Positions 8,853 to 16,867 of a stretch of DNA of 64,000 bases are shown here, in pieces. The notes under the pieces are model-generated. The model saw nothing but the letters and a program-made list of their open reading frames with translations, was not told the DNA's origin and did not search any database. Every line of letters begins with the position of its first letter. Positions within the stretch are counted from its first letter, which is position 1. This stretch comes from Verrucomicrobiota bacterium. GTDB taxonomy: Bacteria > Verrucomicrobiota > Verrucomicrobiae > Limisphaerales > UBA11358. The translations under genes and the position numbers were made by a program. Location of the stretch: positions 1 to 64,000 of the forward strand of contig JACZKP010000071.1 in assembly GCA_014860005.1 (NCBI GenBank), read 5' to 3'.

Positions 8853-9380
8853 ATGACTTTAACCGAGCCAATCCCAAATCCGTTGCAACGCCAGTCCGGC
8901 TTCGCAGTTCCGCCCGCGCTCGAAGCCGAGATTGACGAGTTGATCACGCATTATCCCGTGAAGCGCAGCGCGTCGCTCATGTTGCTGCACGCCATCCAGG
9001 AGCACTTCGGCTGGATTTCGCAGGAAGCCGTTGAGTGGACCGCGAAGAAGCTCGGCCTGCAACCGATCAACGTTTACGAACTCGTCACGTTCTACCCGAT
9101 GTTCCGGCAGCAGCCAGTGGGGAAATATCAGATCAAAGTCTGCCGCACGTTGAGTTGCGCGCTGGGCGGCTCGTATGCGTTGCACAAACATTTTTGCGAG
9201 AAACTCGGCCTCGACGCCCACGCGCACGGCCCGCAAACGACGAAGAACGGCGAGTTCACGGTCGAATTTGTCGAGTGCCTCGCCAGTTGCGGTACCGCGC
9301 CGGTGATGATGTGCAACGACGCGTTTTACGAGGGTGTCGGCTTGGCGAAGGCCGACGAAATCATGGGCGGGTGTAAATGA
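8853..9380 (+). CDS. nuoE: NADH-quinone oxidoreductase subunit E
   Basis: A 175-residue 24-kDa-type thioredoxin-fold subunit that binds the [2Fe-2S] cluster N1a beside NuoF. Ligands are visible as CRTLSC (C-x4-C) and CLASC (C-x3-C, in VECLASCGTAP). The start is the ATG at 8853 (MTLTEPIP). The frame is open upstream, but those codons are pure repeat sequence. The stop overlaps the ATG of the following PIN-domain gene by four bases (ATGA), so that gene is likely translated together with nuoE. Confidence 0.95.
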   Translation: MTLTEPIPNPLQRQSGFAVPPALEAEIDELITHYPVKRSASLMLLHAIQEHFGWISQEAVEWTAKKLGLQPINVYELVTFYPMFRQQPVGKYQIKVCRTLSCALGGSYALHKHFCEKLGLDAHAHGPQTTKNGEFTVEFVECLASCGTAPVMMCNDAFYEGVGLAKADEIMGGCK

Positions 9381-9853
9381 AGAAACCCGGCCTTTATCTC
9401 GAAACCTCGATCGTGAGTTATCTCACTGCGCGGCCGGCAAAGGACTTGAACACGGCGGCGCACCAGCAGATCACCGCAGAATGGTGGGACACGAAGCACA
9501 AGAACTTCAACATCTACATTTCGAAAGTGGTGGCCAAGGAAGCGGCAGCGGGTGATGCGGAAGTTGCGCGGCGTCGGCTGAAGATTCTGAAACCGTTGCC
9601 GATGTTGCCGATCAATCGCGAAGTCGCGGCGCTGGCTCGTGATTTCGGAAAACTTGGTTGCGTCCCGCCAAAGGCGGTCGATGACGCGCTGCATATTGCG
9701 CTGGCGGCAGTGCATGGCCTCCACTTCCTGTTGACGTGGAACTGCACACATATCAACAACGTTGCCACGATTGATGAGATTCGGGAAGTTTGCGAGCATC
9801 ACGGCTATGCATGTCCGGTGATTTGCACGCCGGACGAGTTGATTCGAATTTGA
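9377..9853 (+). CDS. PIN-domain (VapC-like) protein inserted in the nuo operon
   Basis: A 158-residue PIN-domain protein, the fold of VapC-type toxins that cut RNA. Acidic residues at expected places include Glu in LYLETSIVSYL near the N-terminus (usually Asp), and Asp in VDDALHIALA near residue 115, followed by LLTWNCTHI. It starts inside the nuoE stop codon and is followed three bases later by a 71-residue gene that may be its antitoxin. The toxin-first order is unusual for VapBC but common in a COG2402-like PIN group with a downstream partner. Toxicity is inferred from the fold. Confidence 0.8.
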   Translation: MKKPGLYLETSIVSYLTARPAKDLNTAAHQQITAEWWDTKHKNFNIYISKVVAKEAAAGDAEVARRRLKILKPLPMLPINREVAALARDFGKLGCVPPKAVDDALHIALAAVHGLHFLLTWNCTHINNVATIDEIREVCEHHGYACPVICTPDELIRI

Positions 9854-9856
9854 GTT

Positions 9857-10072
9857 ATGAAAGAACCCATCATTGCAGAGCTTCGCAAAATCCGCGAGGC
9901 GCACGCGGCGAAGTTCAATTACGACTTCGACGCCATTGCAGCGGACTGGATAAAACAGGAGGCCGCCGCGCGGCGAGCAGGACAGAAGTTCGTGGACTTA
10001 TCCGCCAAGCGGAAGCCGCACGCGCGGCGTCGCTCGGTCACGGCAAAAGTCAGCAAGGGACGCAAATCGTGA
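9857..10072 (+). CDS. Small basic protein, possible antitoxin of the PIN protein
   Basis: A 71-residue protein that I recognise only by context. The N-terminal half (MKEPIIAELRKIREAHA) is helical and charged. The middle contains DFDAIAADWIKQEA, and the C-terminus is strongly basic (KRKPHARRRSV). It starts three bases after the PIN gene and reads in the same direction. Short proteins of this kind, often beginning with IxExRxxRxxxA, commonly follow PIN genes. An antitoxin that binds the toxin and DNA is the simplest guess. Confidence 0.6.
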   Translation: MKEPIIAELRKIREAHAAKFNYDFDAIAADWIKQEAAARRAGQKFVDLSAKRKPHARRRSVTAKVSKGRKS

Positions 10073-10101
10073 ATCGGAAATCGAAAATCACAAATGGAAG
10101 T

Positions 10102-10175
10102 TGGCTGCCCGACATGGATTTGAACCATGACAAACAGATCCAGAGTCTGCTGTGCTACCGTTACACCATCGGGCA
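10102..10175 (-). tRNA. tRNA-Gln (anticodon CUG)
   Basis: On the minus strand a complete cloverleaf can be drawn. The acceptor is UGCCCGA/UCGGGCA (10169-10175 with 10106-10112), the anticodon stem GCAGA/UCUGU has loop CUCUGGA giving anticodon CUG, the T arm contains GGUUCAAAUCC, and CCA is encoded at 10104-10102. The gene is antisense to the surrounding nuo genes and lies between the PIN cassette and nuoF. Confidence 0.95.
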
Positions 10176-10259
10176 GTCCGTAGCGTGCAGCATCGTAAAT
10201 CTTTCGTTTGCGGAGTCAAGCGAGCAGACCGGATTAGTAGGGGAATTGAATGGTGCTTA

Positions 10260-10462
10260 CGCTCGCCCTCACCCCAGCCCTCTCCCCCGGGGAGAGGGAG
10301 AAGCTCGCGGCGTCTCGCGAAAACTTGATCGTTACAATTGCCGTCGCCACTTCTCTGCTGTTCGTTTCGAGAGTCGTACGACAATCTGCAATGTTCGCAT
10401 CGCTAATAACCGGCGAATGATTCTTGCTCTCCTGGGGGAGAGGGCCGGGGTGAGGGCGGTCG
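10260..10462. repeat. GCCCTCACCCC...GGGGTGAGGGC inverted repeat pair before nuoF
   Basis: The left arm (about 10260-10303) carries GCCCTCACCCC, then CTCTCCCCCGGGGAGAG, itself a hairpin. The right arm (about 10427-10462) carries GGGGGAGAGGGCCGGGGTGAGGGC. About 120 unrelated bases lie between them. The same family occurs at 38638-38842, 40821-40962 and 63957-64000. Confidence 0.88.
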
Positions 10463-10513
10463 TCACAACAAACTTTTTGGTTCCACGAATCACAAGTCAC
10501 GCGTCACGTTAAC

Positions 10514-11962
10514 ATGCCGTCCGAATACAAGCTCGTTCTCAAATACGCCGATCATCCGGGTTACACGCCCGACATCGAGTGCTATTTGCAGCACGGCGGC
10601 TACGAGGTGCTCAAGAAGGCGCTCGCGATGCAGCCGCTCGATTTGTCCGACGGCAAAAAGAAATCGCCGCAAGAACAAATCCGCGATGAGGTGATGAAGT
10701 CCGGACTGCGCGGTCGCGGCGGCGCGGGTTTCTCATGCGGACTCAAGTGGAGCTTTGTTGATCGTCGCAGCGGCAAGCCGATTTATCTCATTTGCAACGC
10801 CGACGAATCCGAACCGGGCACATTCAAGGATCGCCAGATCATCCACAAAGACCCGCACCAACTCATCGAGGGCATAATCATCTCGTGCTTCGCGAACGAC
10901 GTGAAGCTCGCCTACATCTACATCCGCGGCGAGATGCCGCTCGGCGCGAAGCTGCTGAACAAGGCGCTGGCCGAAGCGCGCGCGCAGAATTTTCTTGGGG
11001 AGAACATTCTTGGCAGCGGTTACAATCTGGAGATGTACGTTCATCGTGGTGCGGGTGCTTACATCTGCGGTGAGGAAACCGGCCTCATCGAATCGCTCGA
11101 AGGCAAGCGGCCGTATCCGCGGATCAAGCCGCCGTATTTCCCGGCGGTGCTCGGCCTCTACATGTGCCCGACCATCGTCAACAACGTCGAGACGCTCTGC
11201 AACGTGAAGCACATCGTTGCGATGGGCGGCGCGGAATACGCCAAGCTCGGCACGCCCAACAATACCGGCACGCGCATCGTCAGCCTCAGCGGCCACGTCA
11301 AGCGGCCCGGCTACTACGAGATTGAAACCGGCAAAGCCACCATTGGCGAACTCATCAACGATCCTGCGTTCGGCGGCGGGTTGCGCGAGCCCGAGCCGGG
11401 CCGACCACCAAGAAAACTAAAGGCCGTCATCCCCGGCGGTTCATCGGCAAAAGTTCTGAAAGCCGGCGAGAAGTTCAAACTCAAACGCAAGGTGGATGGC
11501 AAAGACGTAGAACAGGAAGTGGACATGCTCGACTTGCCTTACGACTTCGATTCGCTGCTGCAAGCCGGCACGATGAGCGGTTCGAGCGCAATCATCGTGA
11601 TGGACGACAGCGTGGACATCGTCGAGGCGCTGGCGAACATCAGCGAATTCTACGCGCACGAAAGCTGCGGCCAATGCACGCCCTGCCGCGAAGGCTCGCT
11701 CTGGATGAGCAAGGCGTTGCATCGCCTCACGCACGGTGAAGGCCGCAAGAGCGACGCTGATTATCTCGAAAAGATCGCGAACAACATTCCCGGCGGTCGC
11801 ACGATTTGCGCGTTTGGCGAAGCTTGCTCGTGGCCCGTGCAGAGCTTTGTCGCGAAGTTCAAAGATGAGTTCGTCGCCAAAGGCGCAGCGGATGAAGAGC
11901 CTCGGGCGAAGGAGAAAGCCGCACCCGGCAAAACAAGAGAATTGGCCGCTGCCGCACACTGA
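10514..11962 (+). CDS. nuoF: NADH-quinone oxidoreductase subunit F (NADH-binding)
   Basis: A 482-residue 51-kDa-type subunit that binds NADH, FMN and cluster N3; it is the electron entry point of complex I. Visible motifs are the glycine-rich LRGRGGAGFSCGLKW (residues about 67-81), CNADESEPGTFKDR, GEETGLIESLEGKRP and the cluster motif ESCGQCTPCREG. The C-terminus is extended by about 25 Lys/Ala/Glu-rich residues. Fourteen bases downstream begins a RelB-like antitoxin gene, which splits nuoF from nuoG. Confidence 0.96.
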   Translation: MPSEYKLVLKYADHPGYTPDIECYLQHGGYEVLKKALAMQPLDLSDGKKKSPQEQIRDEVMKSGLRGRGGAGFSCGLKWSFVDRRSGKPIYLICNADESEPGTFKDRQIIHKDPHQLIEGIIISCFANDVKLAYIYIRGEMPLGAKLLNKALAEARAQNFLGENILGSGYNLEMYVHRGAGAYICGEETGLIESLEGKRPYPRIKPPYFPAVLGLYMCPTIVNNVETLCNVKHIVAMGGAEYAKLGTPNNTGTRIVSLSGHVKRPGYYEIETGKATIGELINDPAFGGGLREPEPGRPPRKLKAVIPGGSSAKVLKAGEKFKLKRKVDGKDVEQEVDMLDLPYDFDSLLQAGTMSGSSAIIVMDDSVDIVEALANISEFYAHESCGQCTPCREGSLWMSKALHRLTHGEGRKSDADYLEKIANNIPGGRTICAFGEACSWPVQSFVAKFKDEFVAKGAADEEPRAKEKAAPGKTRELAAAAH

Positions 11963-11975
11963 GAAAGGAATCGCC

Positions 11976-12209
11976 ATGAGTGTCATGACTGAATCAGTTT
12001 TTATTGAGGCGCTTTCACTGCCGACGAAAGAACGCGCGGTACTGGTGCAAAAGTTGTTGCTCAGCCTCGAACCCGAGGAAGGTTCGCCGGAGATTGACGC
12101 GGCGTGGAAGCGCGAGGCATTGGATCGTTGCGCGGCTTATGACGCCGGGAAGTTGACCGAGCGCGAGGCCGCAGATGTTTTGAAGGATGCGTATCGGAAA
12201 GTGAAATGA
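11976..12209 (+). CDS. Addiction-module component (RelB-type antitoxin)
   Basis: A 77-residue protein of the short addiction-module component family: MTESVFIEALSLPTKERAVL, then LLLSLEPEE, ending KLTEREAADVLKDAY. Such proteins pair with RelE/ParE toxins and neutralise them. The start is the ATG at 11976 with AAAGGA upstream. Its stop overlaps the toxin ATG by four bases (ATGA), the usual coupling. The pair lies wholly between nuoF and nuoG in operon direction, so it would be co-transcribed with complex I. Confidence 0.88.
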   Translation: MSVMTESVFIEALSLPTKERAVLVQKLLLSLEPEEGSPEIDAAWKREALDRCAAYDAGKLTEREAADVLKDAYRKVK

Positions 12210-12502
12210 AACGGTTGACCTATCTCAGCATTGCCGAGATCGAGTTGGCCGAAGCCGCAGAGTTTTATGATGAAAGACAGCCAGGTTTGGGAAGATTGTT
12301 TCTCGACGCCGTTCGGGAATCTGGTGAACGCATTTGCCAGCATCCGGAGTGGTGGCCTGTCTTTGAAAGACCGGTTCGTGGCTGCCGCGTCGCGCCATTT
12401 CCTTATCGGCTGCTTTATCGTGAATTGCCCAATCACATCCAGATCATTTCCATTTTTCACCTCAGCCGCCGCCCCCAGAGCTGGAGGGATCGCCTGAGTT
12501 AA
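12206..12502 (+). CDS. RelE/ParE-family toxin
   Basis: A 98-residue protein of the RelE/ParE superfamily: an N-terminal helix pair (EIELAEAAEFYDERQPGLG, LFLDAVRESGERI) followed by beta strands with GCRVAPFPYRLLYRE and IIISIFHLSRRP-like residues. This is the usual ParE layout (ParE proteins act on gyrase, RelE proteins on ribosome-bound mRNA). I cannot tell which target applies. It overlaps the antitoxin and ends five bases before nuoG. Confidence 0.88.
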   Translation: MKRLTYLSIAEIELAEAAEFYDERQPGLGRLFLDAVRESGERICQHPEWWPVFERPVRGCRVAPFPYRLLYRELPNHIQIISIFHLSRRPQSWRDRLS

Positions 12503-12506
12503 GAAA

Positions 12507-14258
12507 ATGCCAACCGTCGCTACAACTGAAGTGAAGCCCGCGCCGCCCGGGATCGAAAAGATCAAGGTGAAGGTGGACGGGCGCGAAATCGAAGTGCCGA
12601 AGCTCTCGCCGGATCACGCCAGCAAGCTCGTGCCCACGACGATGATTCAGGCCTGCGACGCCGCGCGCACCGACGTGCCGCATTATTGCTATCATCCGAA
12701 GCTCCCTGTCTCTGGCAACTGCCGCATGTGCCTCGTCGAATTCGGCACGCCCGCGCTCGGGCCGGATCGCAAGCCGGTGATGAATCCCGATGGCACGCCG
12801 AAGATCGCGAAGTCGCCGCGCCCGGCCATCGCCTGCGCCACGCCGATTTCGCCCGGCATGGAGATTTACACCAAAACGCCGAGCGTGAAACAGATGCGCG
12901 AGGGCGTGTTGGAATCGCTGCTCATCAATCACCCGCTTGATTGCCCGATCTGCGACCAGGCCGGGGAATGCAAGCTCCAGGAATATTCCGTGGACTACGG
13001 CCAGAGCGCGAGCCGCTTCGTCGAAGCGAAGGTCCACAAGCCCAAGGTCGTTGATCTTGGACCGCGCATCATGCTCGACGCCGAGCGTTGCATTCTTTGC
13101 ACGCGTTGCATTCGTTTCACCAAGGACGTGGCGGGCGACGATGCCCTCGGCATTGTGAATCGGGGCAGTTACAACACGATTGCGACGTATCCCGGGATGC
13201 CGTTCGACAACAACTACACGTTGAACACGGTGGACATCTGTCCCGTGGGCGCGTTGACATCGAAGGATTTTCGTTTTCAGATGCGCGTGTGGTTTCTCAA
13301 GGAAACCAAAAGCGTCTGCACGAGTTGCGCGACGGGCTGCAACATCCTTATCAGCTCGCGCGAGGAAAAGATTTACCGCTACACGCCGCGGGACAACGAC
13401 GCAGTCAATGGTCCATGGATGTGTGACGCCGGTCGCCTGAACTACAAATGGATTCATCGCGCGGATCGGTTGAAGGATGTTTTGCTGCGTGACGTAGGAC
13501 AGGCGTCGCGCCTGTCTCCATCTCAAGAAAAGTTAGAGACAGGCGCGATGCCAGTCCTACGCAAGACCACATGGACCGCGGCGCTCAGCGAAATCGCCGA
13601 TAAGCTCAAGCAAGCTCAGGCAGGCTCGGTGGCCATTGTCGCATCCGCTCGCCAGACTAACGAGGAGCTTTGGCTGTTGAGCAAACTCAAGACGAAGCTC
13701 GGCGCGATCAGTGATTCCATTGAACGCGTTGGTGAGCCCGACAAATTGCTCGTCAGCGCGGACAAGAGTCCGAACACGAACGGCGCGCGGCTCACCGGCA
13801 TTTGTTTCAGCGAGATGGGCATCAACCTGCCCAAGATCGCGGACGGCATCGCGAAGGGCACGATCAAGACGCTCATCGTCTTCGGTGAAGACGTCACGAA
13901 GCACGGCATCAGCGCGGAATTGCTCGGCAAACTGGACACGCTCATCATCAGCGACATCTTGCCAAACGTGACGACCAAGCTGGCGCACTACGTTCTGCCC
14001 GGTTGCGCGCATGCCGAGAAGCGCGGTTCGTTCACGAACACGAAGGGCCGCGTGCAGAAGTTCATGCAGGCGATCCAGCCGTCGGGGGAAGCGCGTGCCG
14101 AATGGGATTTCCTGCACGACCTGGTTTACAACGTTGCCGGCAAGAACGGGTTCCTGACCATCGAGGGGCTGTTCAACGAGATGGCGAAGGACATTCCGGC
14201 GTTTAACGGCCTCACGTGGGCGGCGCTTGGGGAATCGGGTGTGACGGTGAAGATTTGA
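12507..14258 (+). CDS. nuoG: NADH-quinone oxidoreductase subunit G, with an in-frame palindromic insert
   Basis: A 583-residue 75-kDa-type subunit that carries several Fe-S clusters of the electron wire. Visible in order: the [2Fe-2S] ligands in HYCYHPKLPVSGNCRMC, the His/Cys ligands in DCPICDQAGECKLQ, the Cys cluster CILCTRCIRF, CPVGAL, and CTSCATGCN leading into a shortened molybdopterin-type domain. It is much shorter than the E. coli protein, as in several other phyla. Residues about 329-352 (GQASRLS...TGAMPVLR) are encoded by a palindromic repeat that keeps the frame and sits between the Fe-S part and the C-terminal domain. Confidence 0.94.
   Translation: MPTVATTEVKPAPPGIEKIKVKVDGREIEVPKLSPDHASKLVPTTMIQACDAARTDVPHYCYHPKLPVSGNCRMCLVEFGTPALGPDRKPVMNPDGTPKIAKSPRPAIACATPISPGMEIYTKTPSVKQMREGVLESLLINHPLDCPICDQAGECKLQEYSVDYGQSASRFVEAKVHKPKVVDLGPRIMLDAERCILCTRCIRFTKDVAGDDALGIVNRGSYNTIATYPGMPFDNNYTLNTVDICPVGALTSKDFRFQMRVWFLKETKSVCTSCATGCNILISSREEKIYRYTPRDNDAVNGPWMCDAGRLNYKWIHRADRLKDVLLRDVGQASRLSPSQEKLETGAMPVLRKTTWTAALSEIADKLKQAQAGSVAIVASARQTNEELWLLSKLKTKLGAISDSIERVGEPDKLLVSADKSPNTNGARLTGICFSEMGINLPKIADGIAKGTIKTLIVFGEDVTKHGISAELLGKLDTLIISDILPNVTTKLAHYVLPGCAHAEKRGSFTNTKGRVQKFMQAIQPSGEARAEWDFLHDLVYNVAGKNGFLTIEGLFNEMAKDIPAFNGLTWAALGESGVTVKI
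13493..13561. repeat. GGACAGGCGTCGCGCCTGTC-family palindrome inside nuoG
   Basis: The arm 13493-13518 is repeated inverted at 13536-13561 with three mismatches; the 69-bp element is exactly 23 codons. It belongs to the same family as the perfect copy at 4912-5052. The frame stays open and the peptide falls at a domain junction. Confidence 0.9.
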
Positions 14259-14259
14259 A

Positions 14260-15351
14260 ATGACTGACTGGCTGAACAATTTGGATCCGACGACGCAATT
14301 CGCGCTATTCACCGCGGTGAAGGCGGTGGCGGCGTTTTCCGTGCTGATGTTCATGGTCGCCTACGTCGTGCTCGTCGAGCGGCGCGTGTGCGCGTTCATT
14401 CAAGACCGGATTGGGCCGAACCGCGCCGGGCCATTTGGCCTGCTGCAGCCGGCTTGCGACGCGGTGAAGGCATTTTTCAAGGAGGAAGTTGTTCCCGCCC
14501 ACGTGCGCAAGGCGCTTTACATTCTCGCGCCAGCCATTGTGCTGGCCCCGGCCATTCTCAATCTGGCGGTGATCCCGTTCGGCTCGAATCTGGGCGAACA
14601 GCCGATGGTTCTTGCCGACCTGAATGTCGGCATCCTCTACGTGTTCGGCATCGTGTCGCTGGGCGTGTACGGCATCGTGTTGGCCGGTTATGCCGCCAAC
14701 TCAAAATATCCCTTCCTCGGCGGTATCCGGTCCACGGCGCAGATGATCTCCTACGAAATCGCGATGGGCATGAGCGTGATCCCGATCTTCCTGCTCGTGG
14801 GCAGCTTGAACCTGGGCCAAATCATCCACTATCAGACTGGCACGGTCGGCTGGCTGCCGGCTTGGCTGCCGCTGCCGAACTGGCTTGTGTTTCAAACGCC
14901 GATGACTTTCCTGGCGTTTTGCCTGTTTCTCGGCGCGGCCTTTGCCGAAACGAACCGCACGCCTTTCGATCTGCCCGAGGCCGAGCAGGAACTCGCCGGC
15001 GGCTACAATATCGAATACAGTTCGATCAAGTTTGCGCTGTTTTTCATGGGTGAATACGCGGCCATGATCATCGCCTCGTGCCTGATGGTCACATTGTTCT
15101 TCGGCGGCTGGACGCTGCCGTGGTTCGGGCTGGATCAAACGGCGACAACGCTGGTGGGCGGGGTGCTGCACATCGGCATTTTCCTCGGCAAAGTGTTTTT
15201 GTTCCTGCTGATGTTCGTCTGGGTGCGCTGGATGTGGCCGCGTTTCCGGTATGATCAGTTGATGAACCTGGGCTGGCTGCGATTCATTCCGCTCGCGCTG
15301 GCGAACATTGTGATCACGGCGGTCTGGTTGTGGTGGAGGAGCGCCCCATGA
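14260..15351 (+). CDS. nuoH: NADH-quinone oxidoreductase subunit H
   Basis: A 363-residue membrane subunit with about eight to nine helices that joins the membrane arm to the quinone chamber. Family motifs are ERRVCAFIQDRIGPNRAGPFG near residue 45, and RTPFDLPEAEQELAGGYN followed by EYSS near 240, whose acidic residues take part in the coupling path. It begins one base after the nuoG stop and overlaps nuoI by four bases. Confidence 0.96.
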   Translation: MTDWLNNLDPTTQFALFTAVKAVAAFSVLMFMVAYVVLVERRVCAFIQDRIGPNRAGPFGLLQPACDAVKAFFKEEVVPAHVRKALYILAPAIVLAPAILNLAVIPFGSNLGEQPMVLADLNVGILYVFGIVSLGVYGIVLAGYAANSKYPFLGGIRSTAQMISYEIAMGMSVIPIFLLVGSLNLGQIIHYQTGTVGWLPAWLPLPNWLVFQTPMTFLAFCLFLGAAFAETNRTPFDLPEAEQELAGGYNIEYSSIKFALFFMGEYAAMIIASCLMVTLFFGGWTLPWFGLDQTATTLVGGVLHIGIFLGKVFLFLLMFVWVRWMWPRFRYDQLMNLGWLRFIPLALANIVITAVWLWWRSAP

Positions 15352-15890
15352 TCGTCAAACGCAAACCCCTGAATCTGTTCGAGCGGCTTTACCTGCCGGC
15401 CATCATCGGCGGGTTCAAAGTCACGCTGCGCCACTTCTTCAGCAAGAAGGTGACGATGCAGTATCCCGAAGAGAAATGGGTCGTGCCCGAGGGTTATCGC
15501 GGCGCGCCGTATCTGGTGAAAGATCAGGAGGGCAACACCAAGTGCGTGAGCTGCCAGCTCTGCGAATTTGTCTGCCCGCCCAAGGCGATCAAGATCATTC
15601 CGCCTGGTCCCGCCGGCCAGCTCGCGGATCGTCCGAACGCGGAAAAGATGCCGAAGGAATTCGAGATCAACATGCTCCGCTGCATCTTCTGCGGCTTCTG
15701 CCAGGAAGTCTGCCCCGAGGAAGCGATCTTCCTGCAAAAGGATTACTCTCTCACCGGCACGAGCCGCGCGGAAATGATTTACAACAAAGAGAAGCTCCTT
15801 GCTCTCGGCGGGGTCCACGCCGGCGTTCAAAAGTGGAAGCACAAAGCTGAAGAAGCGAAGGCGCAGGAAAATTTTCCGGTTAAGGTTTAG
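15348..15890 (+). CDS. nuoI: NADH-quinone oxidoreductase subunit I
   Basis: A 180-residue 23-kDa-type subunit with two [4Fe-4S] clusters (N6a, N6b) that feed NuoB. Both ferredoxin motifs are visible: CVSCQLCEFVCPPKAI and CIFCGFCQEVCPEEAI. I chose the ATG at 15348 because it overlaps the nuoH stop as ATGA and is preceded by GGAGGA at the right distance; an upstream GTG at 15330 would add six residues. Two bases after the stop a gene unrelated to complex I begins. Confidence 0.96.
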   Translation: MIVKRKPLNLFERLYLPAIIGGFKVTLRHFFSKKVTMQYPEEKWVVPEGYRGAPYLVKDQEGNTKCVSCQLCEFVCPPKAIKIIPPGPAGQLADRPNAEKMPKEFEINMLRCIFCGFCQEVCPEEAIFLQKDYSLTGTSRAEMIYNKEKLLALGGVHAGVQKWKHKAEEAKAQENFPVKV

Positions 15891-15892
15891 CG

Positions 15893-16861
15893 ATGCGACG
15901 AACCGTTATCATAATGACAATCGTTCAAAGCCTGTGCGCCTTGTGCGCAGAGGCAGTGACATTGCCATTTGAGCAGGAATTTGTTGAGCCGTTCTACGCG
16001 CCAAAGATGGAGATCATTTGGGGGGCAACGAACTCGCTGCCAGGGAATGTCCGAGTTTTCAAAGTTATCCCAGCGAATTTTTCTGCCGCCGCCATTTCAA
16101 ATCTTACGGTCTTGGGTGGTTCGGCCAATCCAAAGCGCGGGCAAATGAACCTTTACAAACCAACTGATGGTCGCTTGCCGTTGGAGAAAGTCCCCGACAA
16201 AGCAAGAGCCTATGAACTTGGGATGCGCTTGCTGGCAGAATTGGAGATTCCAGTTGGTGAGTTGATGTCAGAGGGTGGAAAGCCGGTGGCTGGGTATTCT
16301 CCAGGCACGCGCGGTCACATGGACAAGGCCACTCGCAAGATGATAACAGAACCATGCATGGTGGGAGTTCATTTTCGGCGCATGCTTGATGGCATCGAAT
16401 GTTTCGGCCAGGAAGTCCGCATTCAATTTGAAAGCCAGGAGGCAATCACGCAGTTGGAAGTCAGGTGGATTGGCGTGCAAGCCGACAAGAACTGCGTAGT
16501 TGCCAATCCCGACCAAATCATATCTTGGATCAAGGAAGGGCGAGCGCGGGCGCACCCGATGGAAACGACGGGCCAACGTTGGATCAGGGTTGCTGACATC
16601 AAGAAGGTCACAATTCGGCAAGCCCGGCTTTGCTACGATGCCGAGCCAGACGCGGAGAACCCGGAGAAGTTCCCGGACTATTTGTATCCCTATTTGGGAA
16701 TCGAAGCTGAAATCGAGTTCTCGCCCAATGACCGCGAAATACTGAGGATTTCCTGCTCCATAATCAAAGAAGCGTTGAGCAATCCAAACCGCAAAACCAG
16801 CGAGTTCAACATTCTGCCAAAAACTTTTTTTGAAAATGAAGCCCGGCGGGAGGGAAGCTAG
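15893..16861 (+). CDS. Exported protein of unknown function between nuoI and nuoJ
   Basis: A 322-residue protein that I do not recognise. The first 21 residues form a signal peptide (MRRTVIIMTIVQSLCALCAEA). The mature part is mixed alpha/beta without obvious motifs, mentions EVRIQFESQ, LEVRWIGVQAD and TIRQARLCYDAEP, and has few cysteines. Codon use and base composition are visibly less GC-rich than the flanking nuo genes, which suggests a later insertion. It begins two bases after nuoI and ends six bases before nuoJ, so it should be on the operon transcript. A complex I role is not supported by anything in the sequence. Confidence 0.7.
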   Translation: MRRTVIIMTIVQSLCALCAEAVTLPFEQEFVEPFYAPKMEIIWGATNSLPGNVRVFKVIPANFSAAAISNLTVLGGSANPKRGQMNLYKPTDGRLPLEKVPDKARAYELGMRLLAELEIPVGELMSEGGKPVAGYSPGTRGHMDKATRKMITEPCMVGVHFRRMLDGIECFGQEVRIQFESQEAITQLEVRWIGVQADKNCVVANPDQIISWIKEGRARAHPMETTGQRWIRVADIKKVTIRQARLCYDAEPDAENPEKFPDYLYPYLGIEAEIEFSPNDREILRISCSIIKEALSNPNRKTSEFNILPKTFFENEARREGS

Positions 16862-16867
16862 TAAGCT

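Noticed and set aside
10088..10510. Small open frames in the region before nuoF
   Set aside because: They cover the tRNA-Gln gene and repeat arms and have no similarity to known proteins.
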